Assembly: GCF_026210795.1 (NCBI RefSeq)
Contig: NC_089450.1
Location: 3,596,001-3,660,000 of the forward strand
Source of the DNA: Rhizophagus irregularis
Lineage: Eukaryota > Glomeromycota > Glomeromycetes > Glomerales > Glomeraceae
Length of the DNA: 64,000 bases
Direction: 5' to 3'
Shown piece after piece: positions 1-11,914 of this stretch (the first letter of the stretch is position 1; every line of letters starts with the position of its first letter). Made by a program: the position numbers and the translations under genes. The notes beneath the pieces were generated by a model. It had not been told where the DNA came from, made no database searches, and worked only from the letters and a program-made list of their open reading frames with translations.

Positions 1-657
1 AAAAATTACATCTCCAATCTTCATCATATAGATCTGGTTTACGCTTTTTTAAATTAACACAAGTTGGTAATTCATTACAACAAATTTTAATCCTAAATAA
101 TTGTAAATAATGATCCTCAAACAATGTATCATATTGATTTATGTTATTTAACTTTAAAGATATTTTCCAATCTATCAACCTTAATAGATTTGATTGTCTA
201 TAAACTTTATTACGGTGTAGCATTAGAAATTCTTCTATAAATTAAGCGTCCTTTATTCCCTTTATCATAAGAATGAGGTTACGTTCTATAGGCATATCTC
301 TTCAACAAATCGTACTATTGTGTAATAACAATTTATCCTCTATTATTAATACATTTTTCTCAGCACCAGATTTAGCGAGCTTATCTGCTTCCTTATTATA
401 ATCACAATCACTATGCGTTTAACTTTAATTATCTTTACTTTGAGACTATAAATCCTAATTATCTTGAATAAACATAACCATAAAATCTTATAATTAACTT
501 TTGATCTTTCTATATCTTTAATCGTTAAAAAGTTTAAATCATCAAATGTATTAACTACCCATTGAGAATCACTATATATTTCAATATTTGCAACTTTAAG
601 ACAGATCATTAAACTTAATATCACTGCCATTAATTCAGCCTTATTAGAAGAAGAATT
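1..657 (-). pseudogene. LINE D RNase H 3' half and C-terminal region (pseudogene)
   Basis: On the minus strand the fragment from 657 reads SSSNKAELMAV, the RNase H block with the catalytic Glu, then IEIYSDSQWVV with the second Asp. A frameshift near 420 leads to HSDCDYNKEADKLA, the last RNase H motif. Below about 240 comes a C-terminal region with LPT and KRKPDLYDEDWRC, matching the region before the CCHC knuckle in LINE A (LPTLEKLKRTRPDLY). The sequence runs off the left edge. The start of this RNase H lies 11.7 kb away at 12413-12798. Several frameshifts make it non-functional. Confidence 0.75.
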
Positions 658-930
658 CACTGGTCAAAAACCAGGCAAACGTGGCATAGTAGCCTTTATC
701 TTTATTAAATTTATTCGAACTTTACAATTTACAAAAAATTAAAAAGAAAAATATAAAAATAAAACTAACTAAAAACAAAGCTATATAGTCTCCTAAGAAA
801 AAATAAAGTAAAAAATTAATCTAAAAAAGAAAAATCGCATTACACTAAATTTCCCCAGATCCCCCTTCCCCGATATATTCCAACCAAAGTAGAAGCAACT
901 ATGCTAACAAAATAACGAATAGCGCGCCCA
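658..930 (-). other. LINE A 3' UTR / left terminal inverted repeat
   Basis: This non-coding tract follows the ORF2 stop of LINE A. Its reverse complement is nearly identical to 11915-12190 and to the extra copy at 12191-12412. It is AT-rich with short runs of T and ends at the CACTG terminus. I see no poly(A) or simple repeat at the outer end, which is unusual for a LINE tail. Confidence 0.6.
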
Positions 931-3900
931 CTATAAAAATCGACACTCCATCCTGCGAAAGCTGTTATTAAGTAGCACCGTTAGACGACCCATAAAACCC
1001 GAAAAGTGATTAAACCAAGGCAAACCATATTTCATCGAGTTCTTCAACCAATCGGTTCCGGAGTCACGTGAATCATGTAGGGTCGGAGGTGGTAAAGATG
1101 AGTAAGGTATGTACGTTGACAATGGCAGATTAGATGGCTTTGGAGTAGTTTTCAACTTATAAGTAATGTTCATCGCATTTTCCCATCTACTTTTCTCATA
1201 AGAACGCGGATTCCAAATTCGTTTTCTGAATTTCTGAATAAAATTGTTGTGAATAGCAGCGATAACCTTTATCGCAAAGATTCTTGGAATGGATAAATCG
1301 ACAAATAAGTCAATAAAGAGTTTAGGTAAACAACCACGGACAAGGGCGTAGGAGGACCAATTTGTAGAAGAAAAGGACCAACATGAAAGAGAAGTGAGTT
1401 TAGCTATAAACGGAGTAGGATCAATGTCAGCCAATTTTCCAGCTTCTTGAATTTTAGAAATCAAATGGTTTTGATAAGATTGGAGAATTTGTTGCATAGG
1501 TAGACGACGTCTTTTGCACATAAAAAGGTGCATCAGGTCTTCCATGCGGTCGATACAAGAACGGCAAGTTAATTCGTCCATGTATAAGTCAGGTCGAGTC
1601 CGCTTAAGTTTTTCCAATGTGGGTAAATCATCCAAGAAAAGTTTGAATTTAAATTAGGGGTCTTGCATCTTCAAAAGTAAAAGATCATCGTAGAAGGCAA
1701 GAATTCAAAGTAAACAAAGTAAGTTCCCAGTCGACAATATAATCTATATTAGATAATAATAAAGAGATAAAGTGGAATCGCGTTAAATTTAACAAATCAC
1801 GCATTAACTGCGTTTGATAATATTGTTTGAGAAGGTGTCGCGGATTAGATTCACAAATGACGTCATTGTCATAAATCAAGACAAAATCATGGGCAGAAGT
1901 GAGGTCCATGTCAGAAATCAAAATACTGGATGACGCAGTGTGAGCAGTGTTGGCCAAGGAATCAGCAAAATCGTTTAAATAATTGCCAGAGTGAGCTTTA
2001 ATTTTAACAGGAAAAACTGTTAAATTCTTGGAAAGGATGGTTCGTTCAATAATAGCCCAAAGCTCGAAATTTGTTGTTTTGTAGTAAAGACGGCTATTTG
2101 AGTAGACATGGGAAGAGCAACTTCGAAGACCATCAATAGCAGTTTGCGAGTCAGTATAAATAGTAACTTCTGAGTCGCGAGGGGAAATGGTTAAAACTGC
2201 GTAAATAGCGGCAGCTTCAGCACGAGAAGAAGAAGGATTATCTCGAATAAGGCCGTGAGCATAAGTGGCAATAGAGTTAGGAAAACCAGCATCTGGAACG
2301 ATTTGCATCCAGGACCAGCCCATAGAAACATCAGAAGTGCCTAGATTAATAAGAGACCCATCAGTGAAAAAGATATAATGTGAATCTGAAGATACGACCA
2401 ACGGGGAATTTGCAAAAACAGCAGCAGCTGAAGATTCAATAGTGATAGGAGGAGCGGGAACTTCAAAAATATCTGTAGAAGGAGAGTCAAAATCAAAATC
2501 CAATCGACTATAATAAAGACGGACACCATCTTCTATATCAGCCCAAGTAAAAGAAGAAGTCACTTCAGAAGTGTTACGTCTAATTCGCTCATTGGTGGTG
2601 GGCAGAATAAGCGAATGTTGTAAAGAAACCGTAGGCGTACAAAGGGTTAAATCAGCATTCCGTTTTTTGGAAGGAGGCAAAGGGATATGAGCAGCACAAC
2701 CAGGGCACGGAGAAAGTCTAATGAGATCACCAGGCGAAGATTCACAATCAGGAGAAACCCAGTGAACAATAGAACAAGTACCACGACTTGCTTGGACCAA
2801 AAGCTGTTTGCCAAAGATGGGAGAGCCGTAATCATCTAACGTGACAATCCAATTTTTTGTAGTGGAAGGAGAGGATAGGCAAAAAGCCAATTCATAGAAT
2901 GAAGAGTCAATCGTAGGCGTAGTAATAAACTGAGCCAGCAAACAATTATTGGTATCAGGAATAGTGGTAGCTTGCTGGATATCTTTATACCAATAAGGGA
3001 TACGGCCAGGGCCACGTCGTCCAACTAAATTGTCATAGTAGGCTTTCCAGGAAATTAAATGAGTTCCTTGGGGAGTAACCAACTGAGATAGATAAAACAA
3101 TTGTCGTTTTCGCAAAATAGGGAAATAGGCTTTAAAGGCTTTAGGTGTCATGCATTCAAATAGAGGAACGCATCCATTCAGCAGAGTTAGGTTCGGAAGC
3201 TTCGAAAGTTGAGTATGAAGCAAACAAAAAGGAGTAGAAGATAAGAGAGCAAGAGTGCATGCGATATAATCTTTCTTAAAAGAAAAAAGAGAAGACCATA
3301 TAGACCAGTCCTTAATTAAAAGAGGAGAGATAGGAATTAAAAAATTATATTGAATCAAACTCAATCTATAAATAAAAAGAGATTGAATAAAGGAAAAAGA
3401 AGAATTAGCCATTAAAAATAAATTAGTAATATGACATTGTCGTTGATGAGCAAACAAATTAATCAAGCCTAAGGCTTGAGATAGAAATAAAATGGGATTG
3501 GGTAAAGAACGAGAAAAGTTTCCTTTGTGTTTTACAACAGATCGTATACTTCTCGTTATTAGGTGGCAGTCAGATTCAGACAAGTGAGTGACTTGCATCC
3601 GGTATTCGAGTTTCGGTATAAGGACAGCATTATGTAAGTACACAACTTGTTTGGAAGAGAGCTTTGCGGGGCGGATGGTTGCAGCGAACGAACAACATTC
3701 ACGTTTGAGTTGTTTTTTGACAAAATCCCAGGAGCTTTTAATGTTAAACCAAACACCTAGAAAACGAAAAGAAGTTGTCATGGAAATTGGGGTAATAGTA
3801 ATGGCGGGAATATTATTTAAAGAAGATAAATTCAAATTAAAAGTAATAGGAGATAAAATGGAATTCGAAGTCAAAGGCAACGAATTAGTAATTAACACAT

Positions 3901-4700
3901 ATTTGTTATGATTAGCAGAAGTGTTATTAATCTGGTAAAATTCTTCTGTAATGGATAACATAGATTCCATGCCAGCTTTCGACGAGGAAATAAGAGTAGA
4001 GTCATCCATGAATACTAAATTATTAATCTTCAAATCAAAAGAAGGATTTGGAGAATCAATTAAGGATGGTGTAGAAAGCACATAGGGATCCATCATTTCA
4101 TTCTTCAAGACAGTCAATAAGGGATCAATATAAATAACCCATAAAAGAGGAGAGATGACTTCGCCTTGGTCAATACCAATGCGAACCCTATAAGCAGGCG
4201 TAGATCCATGAGCAGTGAAAACGCTATTAATGCGTTTGGTGAAAAGAGAAAGAATAAACTTAACAGCAGAAGCTGGAAGGCGTATACGTTCTAGGGCAAA
4301 GCGTAACATTGTCAGATCGACCGAGTCAAAAGCTTTAGATATGTCTTGGGAAAGAATCCAAAGTGGATTTTTGTTGACATCAGCATCATGGATAATAGAT
4401 TCAAGAGTAATAATAGGGTCACGGCAAGAACCACCAGGAAGACCAGCGAAGTTACCCCCTTTAAGGACATCATGTGAGGCCATAATAGAAGAAAGGCGAT
4501 TGTAAAACAATTTGACAAGAGATTTTCTAATCACTTCAAGTAAGGTAATAGGGCGAGTATTTTTTAATTGACATTTCCATTCGTGAGGTTTGGGAATGGG
4601 AAAAACCATTGCTTGTCGCCATAAGTCAGGAATATCAGCTTTGGAAAGACATGTTTGAATCAAAATAAGGAGTAGAGTGACGAAGTTCCAAGATGTTTGA
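931..4700 (-). pseudogene. LINE A ORF2, reverse transcriptase and RNase H part
   Basis: From 4663 down to 1685 one long frame carries RT motifs in order: LPGGSCRDPI, DISKAFDSVD (motif A), GIDQGEVISPLLW (motif B) and FMDDST (motif C, the catalytic DD intact). A thumb region follows, then RNase H with FFTDGSL, SSRAEAAAIYAV, IYTDSQTAID and KAHSGNYLNDFADS, so all catalytic acids and the His are present. A frameshift near 1690 moves the reading to 1635-931, a C-terminal domain with a CX2CX8HX3C knuckle (CRSC...HLFMC). Further frameshifts near 4690-4740 separate it from the endonuclease. The enzymatic domains look young, but the ORF cannot be translated whole. LINE B lets the breaks be placed. Confidence 0.9.
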
Positions 4701-6548
4701 GCATTTCATAGGTAATCAGCGGAAGGACTGGAGGCTTTCACCAATTAGGAGTGGAAAAAACAGTGGATAACCATTCGTCAAGGGTAGGGGGATTCATTAA
4801 AGAATCGTAGATGGAGGAGAACACATCATCCATAGGTTGGTAGGCAGAAGACCATCTTTCAGGTAATGTATCTATGGATACAGGAGGAGTGGACTTTATA
4901 GGTACAAAGTTTTGGAAATGGTTAACAACAGCATCATCTACGTCCTTGGGATCAGTTAACAACTGAGGGTGGGTAGGATGGTCGATGAAGACACGATCCA
5001 AAGTGATACGGCGGCGGGTGCGAGAGAGCGCTGAATCAATAAAGGAGGAAAGGTCAGTCTCGAAATTATTGTTTCTATCGTCCAAGTGAGCACGAATGGA
5101 GGAGTCTTGAAATTCTTTTTCTTGTAATAAATGAAGTCCTCGTAAGGATTTTGAGATATTAGATAAAATATCAAGAAGTGACATGAAATTATCTTGTCGA
5201 CATGATGAAAGAGAAGAAAACAAGGTGGGAATAGAAATGAACACTTTCTTGTACAATTGAAGAATGTTCTGAAGCCTATGCAAATGAATAGACCATTTAT
5301 AATTGTGAGCAGCAGAATAGGTTAAAGGATATTTGCGCAGTATACGTATTGAATGCATAAGGCGATTTAGAAACTGATAATGTTGAGTTAAAATTTCCAG
5401 ATCTTTAGGGACCTTAGGAGTATAATTATTGCCAACGGTAGAAGAGGGTAAAGTAGTATTGGCGGCTTTAATGATTCGTGATTGGAGATATTCGCACATT
5501 TGATTGATATGCCAAGAGGAAAAGGTTGAAGGTGAGACATCACATATAACATCAGCCTTATCAGCAAATTCCGTCCATTGAAGATCAGTTACAGAATCAA
5601 ATTTGAAGACACGACGGGTGTTGCGCTTAAGTTGTCGAGCGCGAGCCGGTTTAATGGAGGTAAAAAATAAAGACATATCATAATATGTGATGACAGGGTT
5701 ATGATCAGATGTGCAAATGTCTTGAGCATCAAAGATGCAGGCAGTAAGGGCATATCCTTTAAGAAGAAGGCAGGACCATACATAATCAACACGAGTGATT
5801 AGGTCATTGCGATGAAAGGTACCTAAGGAGCTGGAAAGATTAATAGGAGTATAATCTTCATATCCATGAGTAAGGAGATGAAAAAACAATCGGTGAATAT
5901 GCTTTGAAGCAATTTGGGATTGATTAAAGTAAATAGGTAATATTTATCTAAATGCATATTGAAATCGCCACAAACAGCATGGTAAAAACCAGCTTGTTTA
6001 GTAAGAGTAAGTTGTTGAATAAGCAAATCAATAGTATTAGTGCGTAAAACACTTTCAGCAGGAGGAGGGATATAAATAACAAATATACGCAATTTAACAT
6101 TGCCTTTGAAATATAAATCAACAGAAAGTAATCGTGAAGAATGGGATTTAAAATCTTGAACATGTGAAGCAAGGGAGTTTTCAATAAAAAGAGAAACACC
6201 ACCAGAAGAAAGAATTTGTTTAGAAGTATCCAAATTAGAAGAGAACACAGTATAATTAGAAATACGTTTGGATAAAAACTTCATTTGTTTAGGGTGAAGA
6301 TGAGTATCAACGATACCACCAAAGGAAATATGTTTTAAAGAAAAGAAAGTAGAAATTTCTTCTAATTTAGTCTGACCATACATTTTAAGGCCATTAACAT
6401 TAAAGGAAGAAATAATAAATGAATTGGGGATAGGGGAAGTATTGCTGGAAGAGGAAAATAACGATTCATGTGAAAGGATTTCAGTAACATTATTAGGGTT
6501 GGGAGGGTTTTGTACAAAGGTATCATAATTAAAATTATTGTCCGACAT
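4701..6548 (-). pseudogene. LINE A ORF2, APE-type endonuclease and linker
   Basis: The ORF begins at ATG 6548, 50 bp after the ORF1 stop. FNVNGL, VDTHLHP (Asp in place of the usual Glu of ETHL) and GDFNMHLD are the first endonuclease motifs. A single indel near 5930 shifts the frame. Reading resumes at 5889 with RVDYVW and CTSDHNPV, the last two APE motifs including the catalytic SDH. After it comes a helical linker of about 250 residues leading into the RT. The frame then breaks again near 4738. The family nicks target DNA to prime reverse transcription. The E-to-D change and the frameshifts indicate a dead copy. Confidence 0.87.
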
Positions 6549-6598
6549 TAGAACACAATGATAAAAACAGTCGGGGAGTTAAAATTTGAAGAGGAAAA

Positions 6599-8718
6599 TT
6601 AAACAGAAGAAGCTGAATCAGCTTGTTCCGAGGGGGCACCACCAAGGGAGCCAATGAATTGTTTAATATGACCAGTAAGTTGGTCCAATTTACTTTCAAT
6701 AGCGACTCTACTATTTTTGAGATCATTAATTTCTTCTTGCGTGGAGGAGATAGGGGTAAAAGGAGGAGCATTTGGAGAAAGATGAGAAGAAGGAAGAGAA
6801 GTGTCAGGAATAATAGTAAAGGTAGGTGAAGGTCGCGCTAAAATACTTTTGGGGGCCAATGTAGATTTAGCAGAGGACCGAATATTAAGCGGAACGTGAG
6901 TTATAGGGGCATCTTCTTGCATGAGGTCCGGTTCAGGTTCATTGGGCATAGGGAGTGGATCAAGGCCCAGGTGTGATTCAATACGAGTCATCCGTTGGTC
7001 AGCAAGTTCAAGAGCGGAGATGCGTTTGTGAAAGTTAGCAACTTCACATTGTAATTCTCGCAAAAGGTTTAAAATGTTATTAGCATCATCAGGAGATAAT
7101 GCAGAGTTAGGAGTTTGACGGGGTAAGGGACGTGCTGTAGAATGAGAGGAGGAAGAAAAGGAGACCGATCGTTCTTTGCTATTATGGCGGGCACGTTGGG
7201 AGGTATTGGGAGGGGGTTTGTTATGATTATTATCATTATTAGTGCGGTCGTGGGAAATGTTATTGGCACGTCCAGAATTGGAAGCAGAGCGATCTTTAGA
7301 TTTGGAACGAGATCGAGAGTGAGAACGTGCGTTGTCAGTATGAGAATTGGAACGACGAGGTTGATTAACATTAAATCGTTCTTTGAGTTTTGCAACAGGG
7401 TCGCGAGTACGACTTCTACCTCTGGTTTGTTTGAGTGGGCAAAAATTGAGAGCACAACCTAATTTGCCACATCTGTGACAAAGTTTATTAGTATTATCGG
7501 GGGAGGACCAGAAAAGCACTTTGCCTTGGAAGCTGACAGTTTGTTCCATAGCAGCATCCATGGTCTCTTGAGAGTTGAAGGTGACATAAGCCCATCTTTT
7601 GGGTTTATAGGAATTTAAAGAAAGGGGAACATTGACAGCCTTTGCGCCAAGGTCGCGTGTAAGAGGAGCCAAGTTGATATCCTTAACATTGGGGGGAAGT
7701 TGAGTGAGGGTGGCAACGTATTGACGGCGCGCAGCCTTTTGATCCACAGTATAGGAACATGGAGTAATTCTGAGACAGGTGGAAAAACAGTATACAGCCC
7801 ATTGATCGGTGAAACGAACAATTGAATCGGCATGATCATAAACTATACGGGCTTGCTGGACTTTGGCATTAGGCCTGGAGAAGAGGCGGCAAGAGGTAAT
7901 ATTACCAAATTTTTTGAAATAAGCCATGAGGTTATCTTTCTTGATAAAGAAAGGGATATCGGTAACTTGGATAGCCCGGAGATCTTCATTGGATCGGAGC
8001 TGGCGAGGGTCATGGGCATGAAAGATCAAGTCAGGGAACTCGGGATGAGAGGAACCAACGCACAAGTCGCGTGCTTCAGCGGTATGGAAGTGGATAACGA
8101 GGCGTTTAGCCTCACCAGAACCAGTCATACGAGCTTTTCCAGTGAATGACTCGTATGTTTCTAAAAAAAGGTTATTCACAGCCTCAATAAGGGCTTTATT
8201 GGTAGGGAATTTCTTGAGAGATTCAGGGGCAGCATTCGGCGCAGCCGCAGCCTGAAAATCATCTCTGGTTATGGCGAAGGTCACCACTGGATCTGGAGTT
8301 TGATCGCCATCAGGAGCACCATTAGTATCTAAATTGGGCGACGCGTTAGGGGTTGTTGCAAGTCTTTGTTTGAAGGTGCATGCATGGACGCGTCCACATT
8401 TCCAGAAGACGCGACGTGACTGGGTGCAGTAGGCGCAGCAGATTTGTTCGGGGAGGAGGTCAAAGTATTTTCGCCAGAGATATTTTGTTGAGGAGAAGAG
8501 GAAAGTCCATCTACTCCAACGTCAGCCGTCTGGTCATCGGCAACGTAGTCTTCTTCCATAGAATTTTCGGTAATCGTACGATTACGTTTCTGCTGGACAG
8601 TGTTTTCACCATCGGAGCTTGAGTTATCAGAGTTATTATTTTTTCGTTCTTGACGGGAAGCTTTCCTACTATTAGGGTTATGACTTCCACGGCCTCTCTT
8701 GGCATAGTTACCAGACAT
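6599..8718 (-). pseudogene. LINE A ORF1: RRM-like, zinc-knuckle, RS-rich protein
   Basis: Two frames (8718-8329 and 8287-6599, open further upstream) form one protein of about 700 residues split by a frameshift near 8350. The N-terminus is basic and polar. The middle holds two RRM-like segments (around IQVTDIPFFIKKDNLMAYF and RWAYVTFNSQETMDAAM). A knuckle CHRCGKLGCALNFC follows, spaced CX2CX4CX4C, so the usual His is Cys. Next are an Arg/Ser-rich stretch (SHSRSRSKSKDRS) and two predicted coiled-coil segments near the end. LINE ORF1 proteins bind the element RNA and escort it; RRM plus knuckle fits that role. I recognise the architecture, not a named family. Confidence 0.82.
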
Positions 8719-8849
8719 AGTAGAGGGCTTTGAGTTGGGAATATATAAAATATAAAATTTTATTAGTAGTTTGTATTATTTTTTAAAAATAATAAAAAAT
8801 ATTTTTCGTTGGAATTTTCGTTTTTGAAAAATTCAGGAGAGAGTTCACT
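8719..8849 (-). other. LINE A 5' UTR
   Basis: This short AT-rich leader lies between the ORF1 start codon and the palindrome. It is the 5' edge of LINE A, which therefore appears nearly full length (about 8.2 kb). No internal promoter motif can be named by eye. Confidence 0.45.
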
Positions 8850-9142
8850 ACTGGTCAAAAACCAATATATCGGGTAGCAGATATGTATCAGATATGTACC
8901 CAATATGTGTAGTATTAATGCAGAAAATCGGGTACCCGATATGTGTAAAATATGTGTAAATATATATATCGTCTACATATCATTTACATATCATATACAT
9001 ATTGGTACCTTATATGTATATGATATATATATTTACATATATCTTACACATATCAGGTACCCGATTTTCTGCATTAATACTACACATATCGGGTACATAT
9101 CTGATACATATCTGCTACCCGATATATTGGTTTTTGACCAGT
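8850..9142. mobile_element. 293-bp palindromic MITE-like element
   Basis: The left arm starts ACTGGTCAAAAACCAATAT and the right arm ends with its reverse complement. The arms match for roughly 130 bp, including GCAGAAAATCGGGTACCCGA, around an AT-rich centre of ATATAC/GTATAT repeats. The first 15 bases, ACTGGTCAAAAACCA, are the same as those at both ends of the 658-12412 unit, so the two probably use the same mobilising protein. It sits exactly at the junction of LINE A and LINE B. No target duplication is visible because the flanks are different LINE copies. Confidence 0.65.
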
Positions 9143-11914
9143 TGCTCCTTCGCTGCAACCATCCGCCCTGCAAAGCTCTCATCCAAACAAGTTGTTTATT
9201 TACATAATGCTGTCCTTATACCGAAACTTGAATACCGGATGCAAGTTACTCACTTGTCTGAATCTGACTGCCACCTAATAACGAGAAGTATACGATCTGT
9301 TGTAAAGCACAAAGCAAATTTTTCTCGCTCTTTACCAAATCCCATTTTATTTTTATCTCAAGCCTTGGGCTTGATAAATTTATTTGCTCATCAACGACAA
9401 TGTCATATTACTAATTTATTTTTAATGGCTAATTCTTCCTTTTCTTTTATTCAATCTCTTTTTATTTATAGATTGAGCTTGATTCAATATAATTTTTTAA
9501 TTCCTATTTCTCCCCTTTTAATTAAGGATTGGTCTATATGGTCTTCTCTTTTTTCTTTCAAGAAAGATTATATCGCATGCACTATTGCTCTCTTATCCTC
9601 TACTCCTTTTCGTTTGCTTCATACTCAACTTTCGAAGCTTCCGAACCTGACTTTGATGGATGGACGCGTTCCTTATTTGAATGCATGACACCTAAAGCGT
9701 TTAAAGCCTATTTCCCTATTTTGCGAAAACGGCATTTGTTTTATCTATCTCAGCTTCGTTACTCCCCAAGGGACTCATTTAATTTCTTGGAAAGCCTACT
9801 ATGACAATTTGGTTGGACGACGTGGCCCTGGCTGTATCCCTTATTGGTATAAAGATATCCAGCAAGCTACTACCATTCCTGACACCAACAATCGTTTGCT
9901 GAGCCAGTTCATTACTACGCCTACGATTGACTCTTCATTTTATGAATTGACTCCTTGCCTGTCCTCTCCTCCCACTACAAAAAATTGGATTGTCACGTTA
10001 GACGACTACGGCTCTCCCATCTTTGGCAAACAACTTTTAGTTCAAGCAAGTCGTGGTACTTGTTCTATTGTTCACTGGGTCTCTCCTGATTGTGAATCTT
10101 CGCCTGGTGATCTCATTAGACTCTCTCCTTGCCCTGGTTGTGCTGCTCATACTCCTTTGCCTCCTTCCAAAAACGGAATGCTGATTTAACCCTTTGTACG
10201 CCTACGGTTTCTCTACAACATTCGCTTATTCTGCCCACCATCAATGAGCGCATTAGACGTAATACTTCTGCAGTATCCTCTCCTTTTACCTGGGCTGATA
10301 TCGAAGATGGTGTCCGTCTTTATTACAGTCGATTAGATTTTGATTTTGACTCTCCTCCTGATGATATTGTTGAAGTTTCCGCTCCTCTTATCACTATTGA
10401 ATCCTCAGCTGCTGCTGTTTTTGCAAATTCGCCGTTGGTTGTGTCTTCAGACTCACGTTATATTTTTTTCACTGATGGGTCTCTTATTAATCTAGGCACT
10501 CCTAATGTTTCTATGGGCTGGTCTTGGATGCAAATCGTACCTGATGCTGGTTTTCCTAATTCCATTGCTACTTATGCACATGGCATCATTCGAGATAATC
10601 CTTCTTCTTCTCGTGCTGAAGCTGCCGCTATTTACGCAGTTTTAACCATTTCTCCTCGCGACTCAGAAGTTACTATTTATACTGACTCGCAAACTGCCAT
10701 TGATGGCCTTCGAAGTTGCTCTTCCTATGTCTACTCAAATAGCCATCTTTACTACAAAACAACAAATTTTGAGCTTTGGGCCATTATTGAACGAACTATC
10801 CTTACCAAGAATTTGACAGTTCTTCCTGTTAAAGTTAAAGCTCATTCTGGCAATTATTTGAACGATTTTGCCGACTCCCCTGGCCAATACTGCCCATACC
10901 GCATCATCCAGTATTTTGATTTCTGGAATGGACCTTGCCTCTGCCCATGATTTCGTCTTGACTTACGACAATGACGCCGTTTGTGAATCTAATCCACGAC
11001 ACCTTCTTAAACAGTATTATCAAACGCAGTTAATGCGTGATTTGTTAAATTTAACGCGATTTCACTTTATTTCTTTATTATTATCTAATATAGAATATAT
11101 TGTCGACTGGGAACTTACTTGGTTTACCTTGAATTTCAAGCCTTCTCATGATGCATCCTTTACTCTTGAGCATGCTTCAAGACACTTAACCTTTAAATTC
11201 AAACTTTTCTTGGACGACTTACCTACATTGGAAAAGCTTAAGCGGACTCGACCAGACTTATACATGGACGAATTAACTTGCCGTTCTTGTATCGATCGCA
11301 TGGAAGACCTGATGCACCTTTTTATGTGCAAAAAACGTCGTCTACCTATGCAACAAATTCTCCAATCTTATCAAAATCATTTGATTTCTAAAATTCAAGA
11401 AGCTGGAAAATTGGCTGATATTGATCCCACTCCCTTTATTGCTAAACTCACTTCTCTTTCATGCTGGTCCTTTTCTTCTACAAATTGGTCCTCTTACGCC
11501 CTCGTCCGTGGCTGTTTACCTACACTTTTTACTGACATCTTAGTCGATTTGTCTATTCCAAGAATCTCTGCGATTAAGGTTATCGCTGCTATTCATAATA
11601 ATTTTGTCCAAAAATTCAGAAAACGAATTTGGAATCCGCGTTCTTATGAGAAAAGTAGATGGGAAAACGCGATGAATATTACTTATAAGTTGAAAACTAC
11701 TCCGAAGCCTTCTAATTTGCCATTGTCATCGTACATACCTTACTCATCTTTACCACCTCCGACCCTACACGATTTACGTGACTCCGGAACCGATTGGTTG
11801 AAGAACTCGATGAAATACGGTTTGCCTTGGTTTAATCATTTTTCGGGTTTTATGGGTCGTCTAACGGTGCTACTTAATAACAGCTTTTGCAGGATGGAGT
11901 GTCGATTTTTATAG
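9143..11914 (+). pseudogene. LINE B, 5'-truncated inverted sister of LINE A
   Basis: Homology to LINE A starts abruptly at CSFAATIRPAKLSSKQ in the RT thumb and runs to the ORF2 stop. Successive frames (to 9688, 9529-9804, 9809-10189, 10129-10950, 10868-11914) require frameshifts near 9675, 9768, 10172 and 10875. RNase H motifs FFTDGSL, SSRAEAAAIY, IYTDSQTAID and KAHSGNYLNDFADS are all present. The last frame keeps the C-terminal knuckle CRSC...HLFMC in one piece, which LINE A does not. The catalytic RT core is missing. The copies look over 90% identical by eye. The open frame that enters from the palindrome upstream is accidental. Confidence 0.88.

Noticed and set aside
3588-4505. Plus-strand ORFs inside LINE A (3588-3911 and 4215-4505)
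   Set aside because: They are antisense shadows of the RT frame, which carries all known motifs.
9002-9145. Start codon and leader for LINE B inside the palindrome
   Set aside because: The frame runs into LINE B by chance; homology to LINE A begins only at about 9143.
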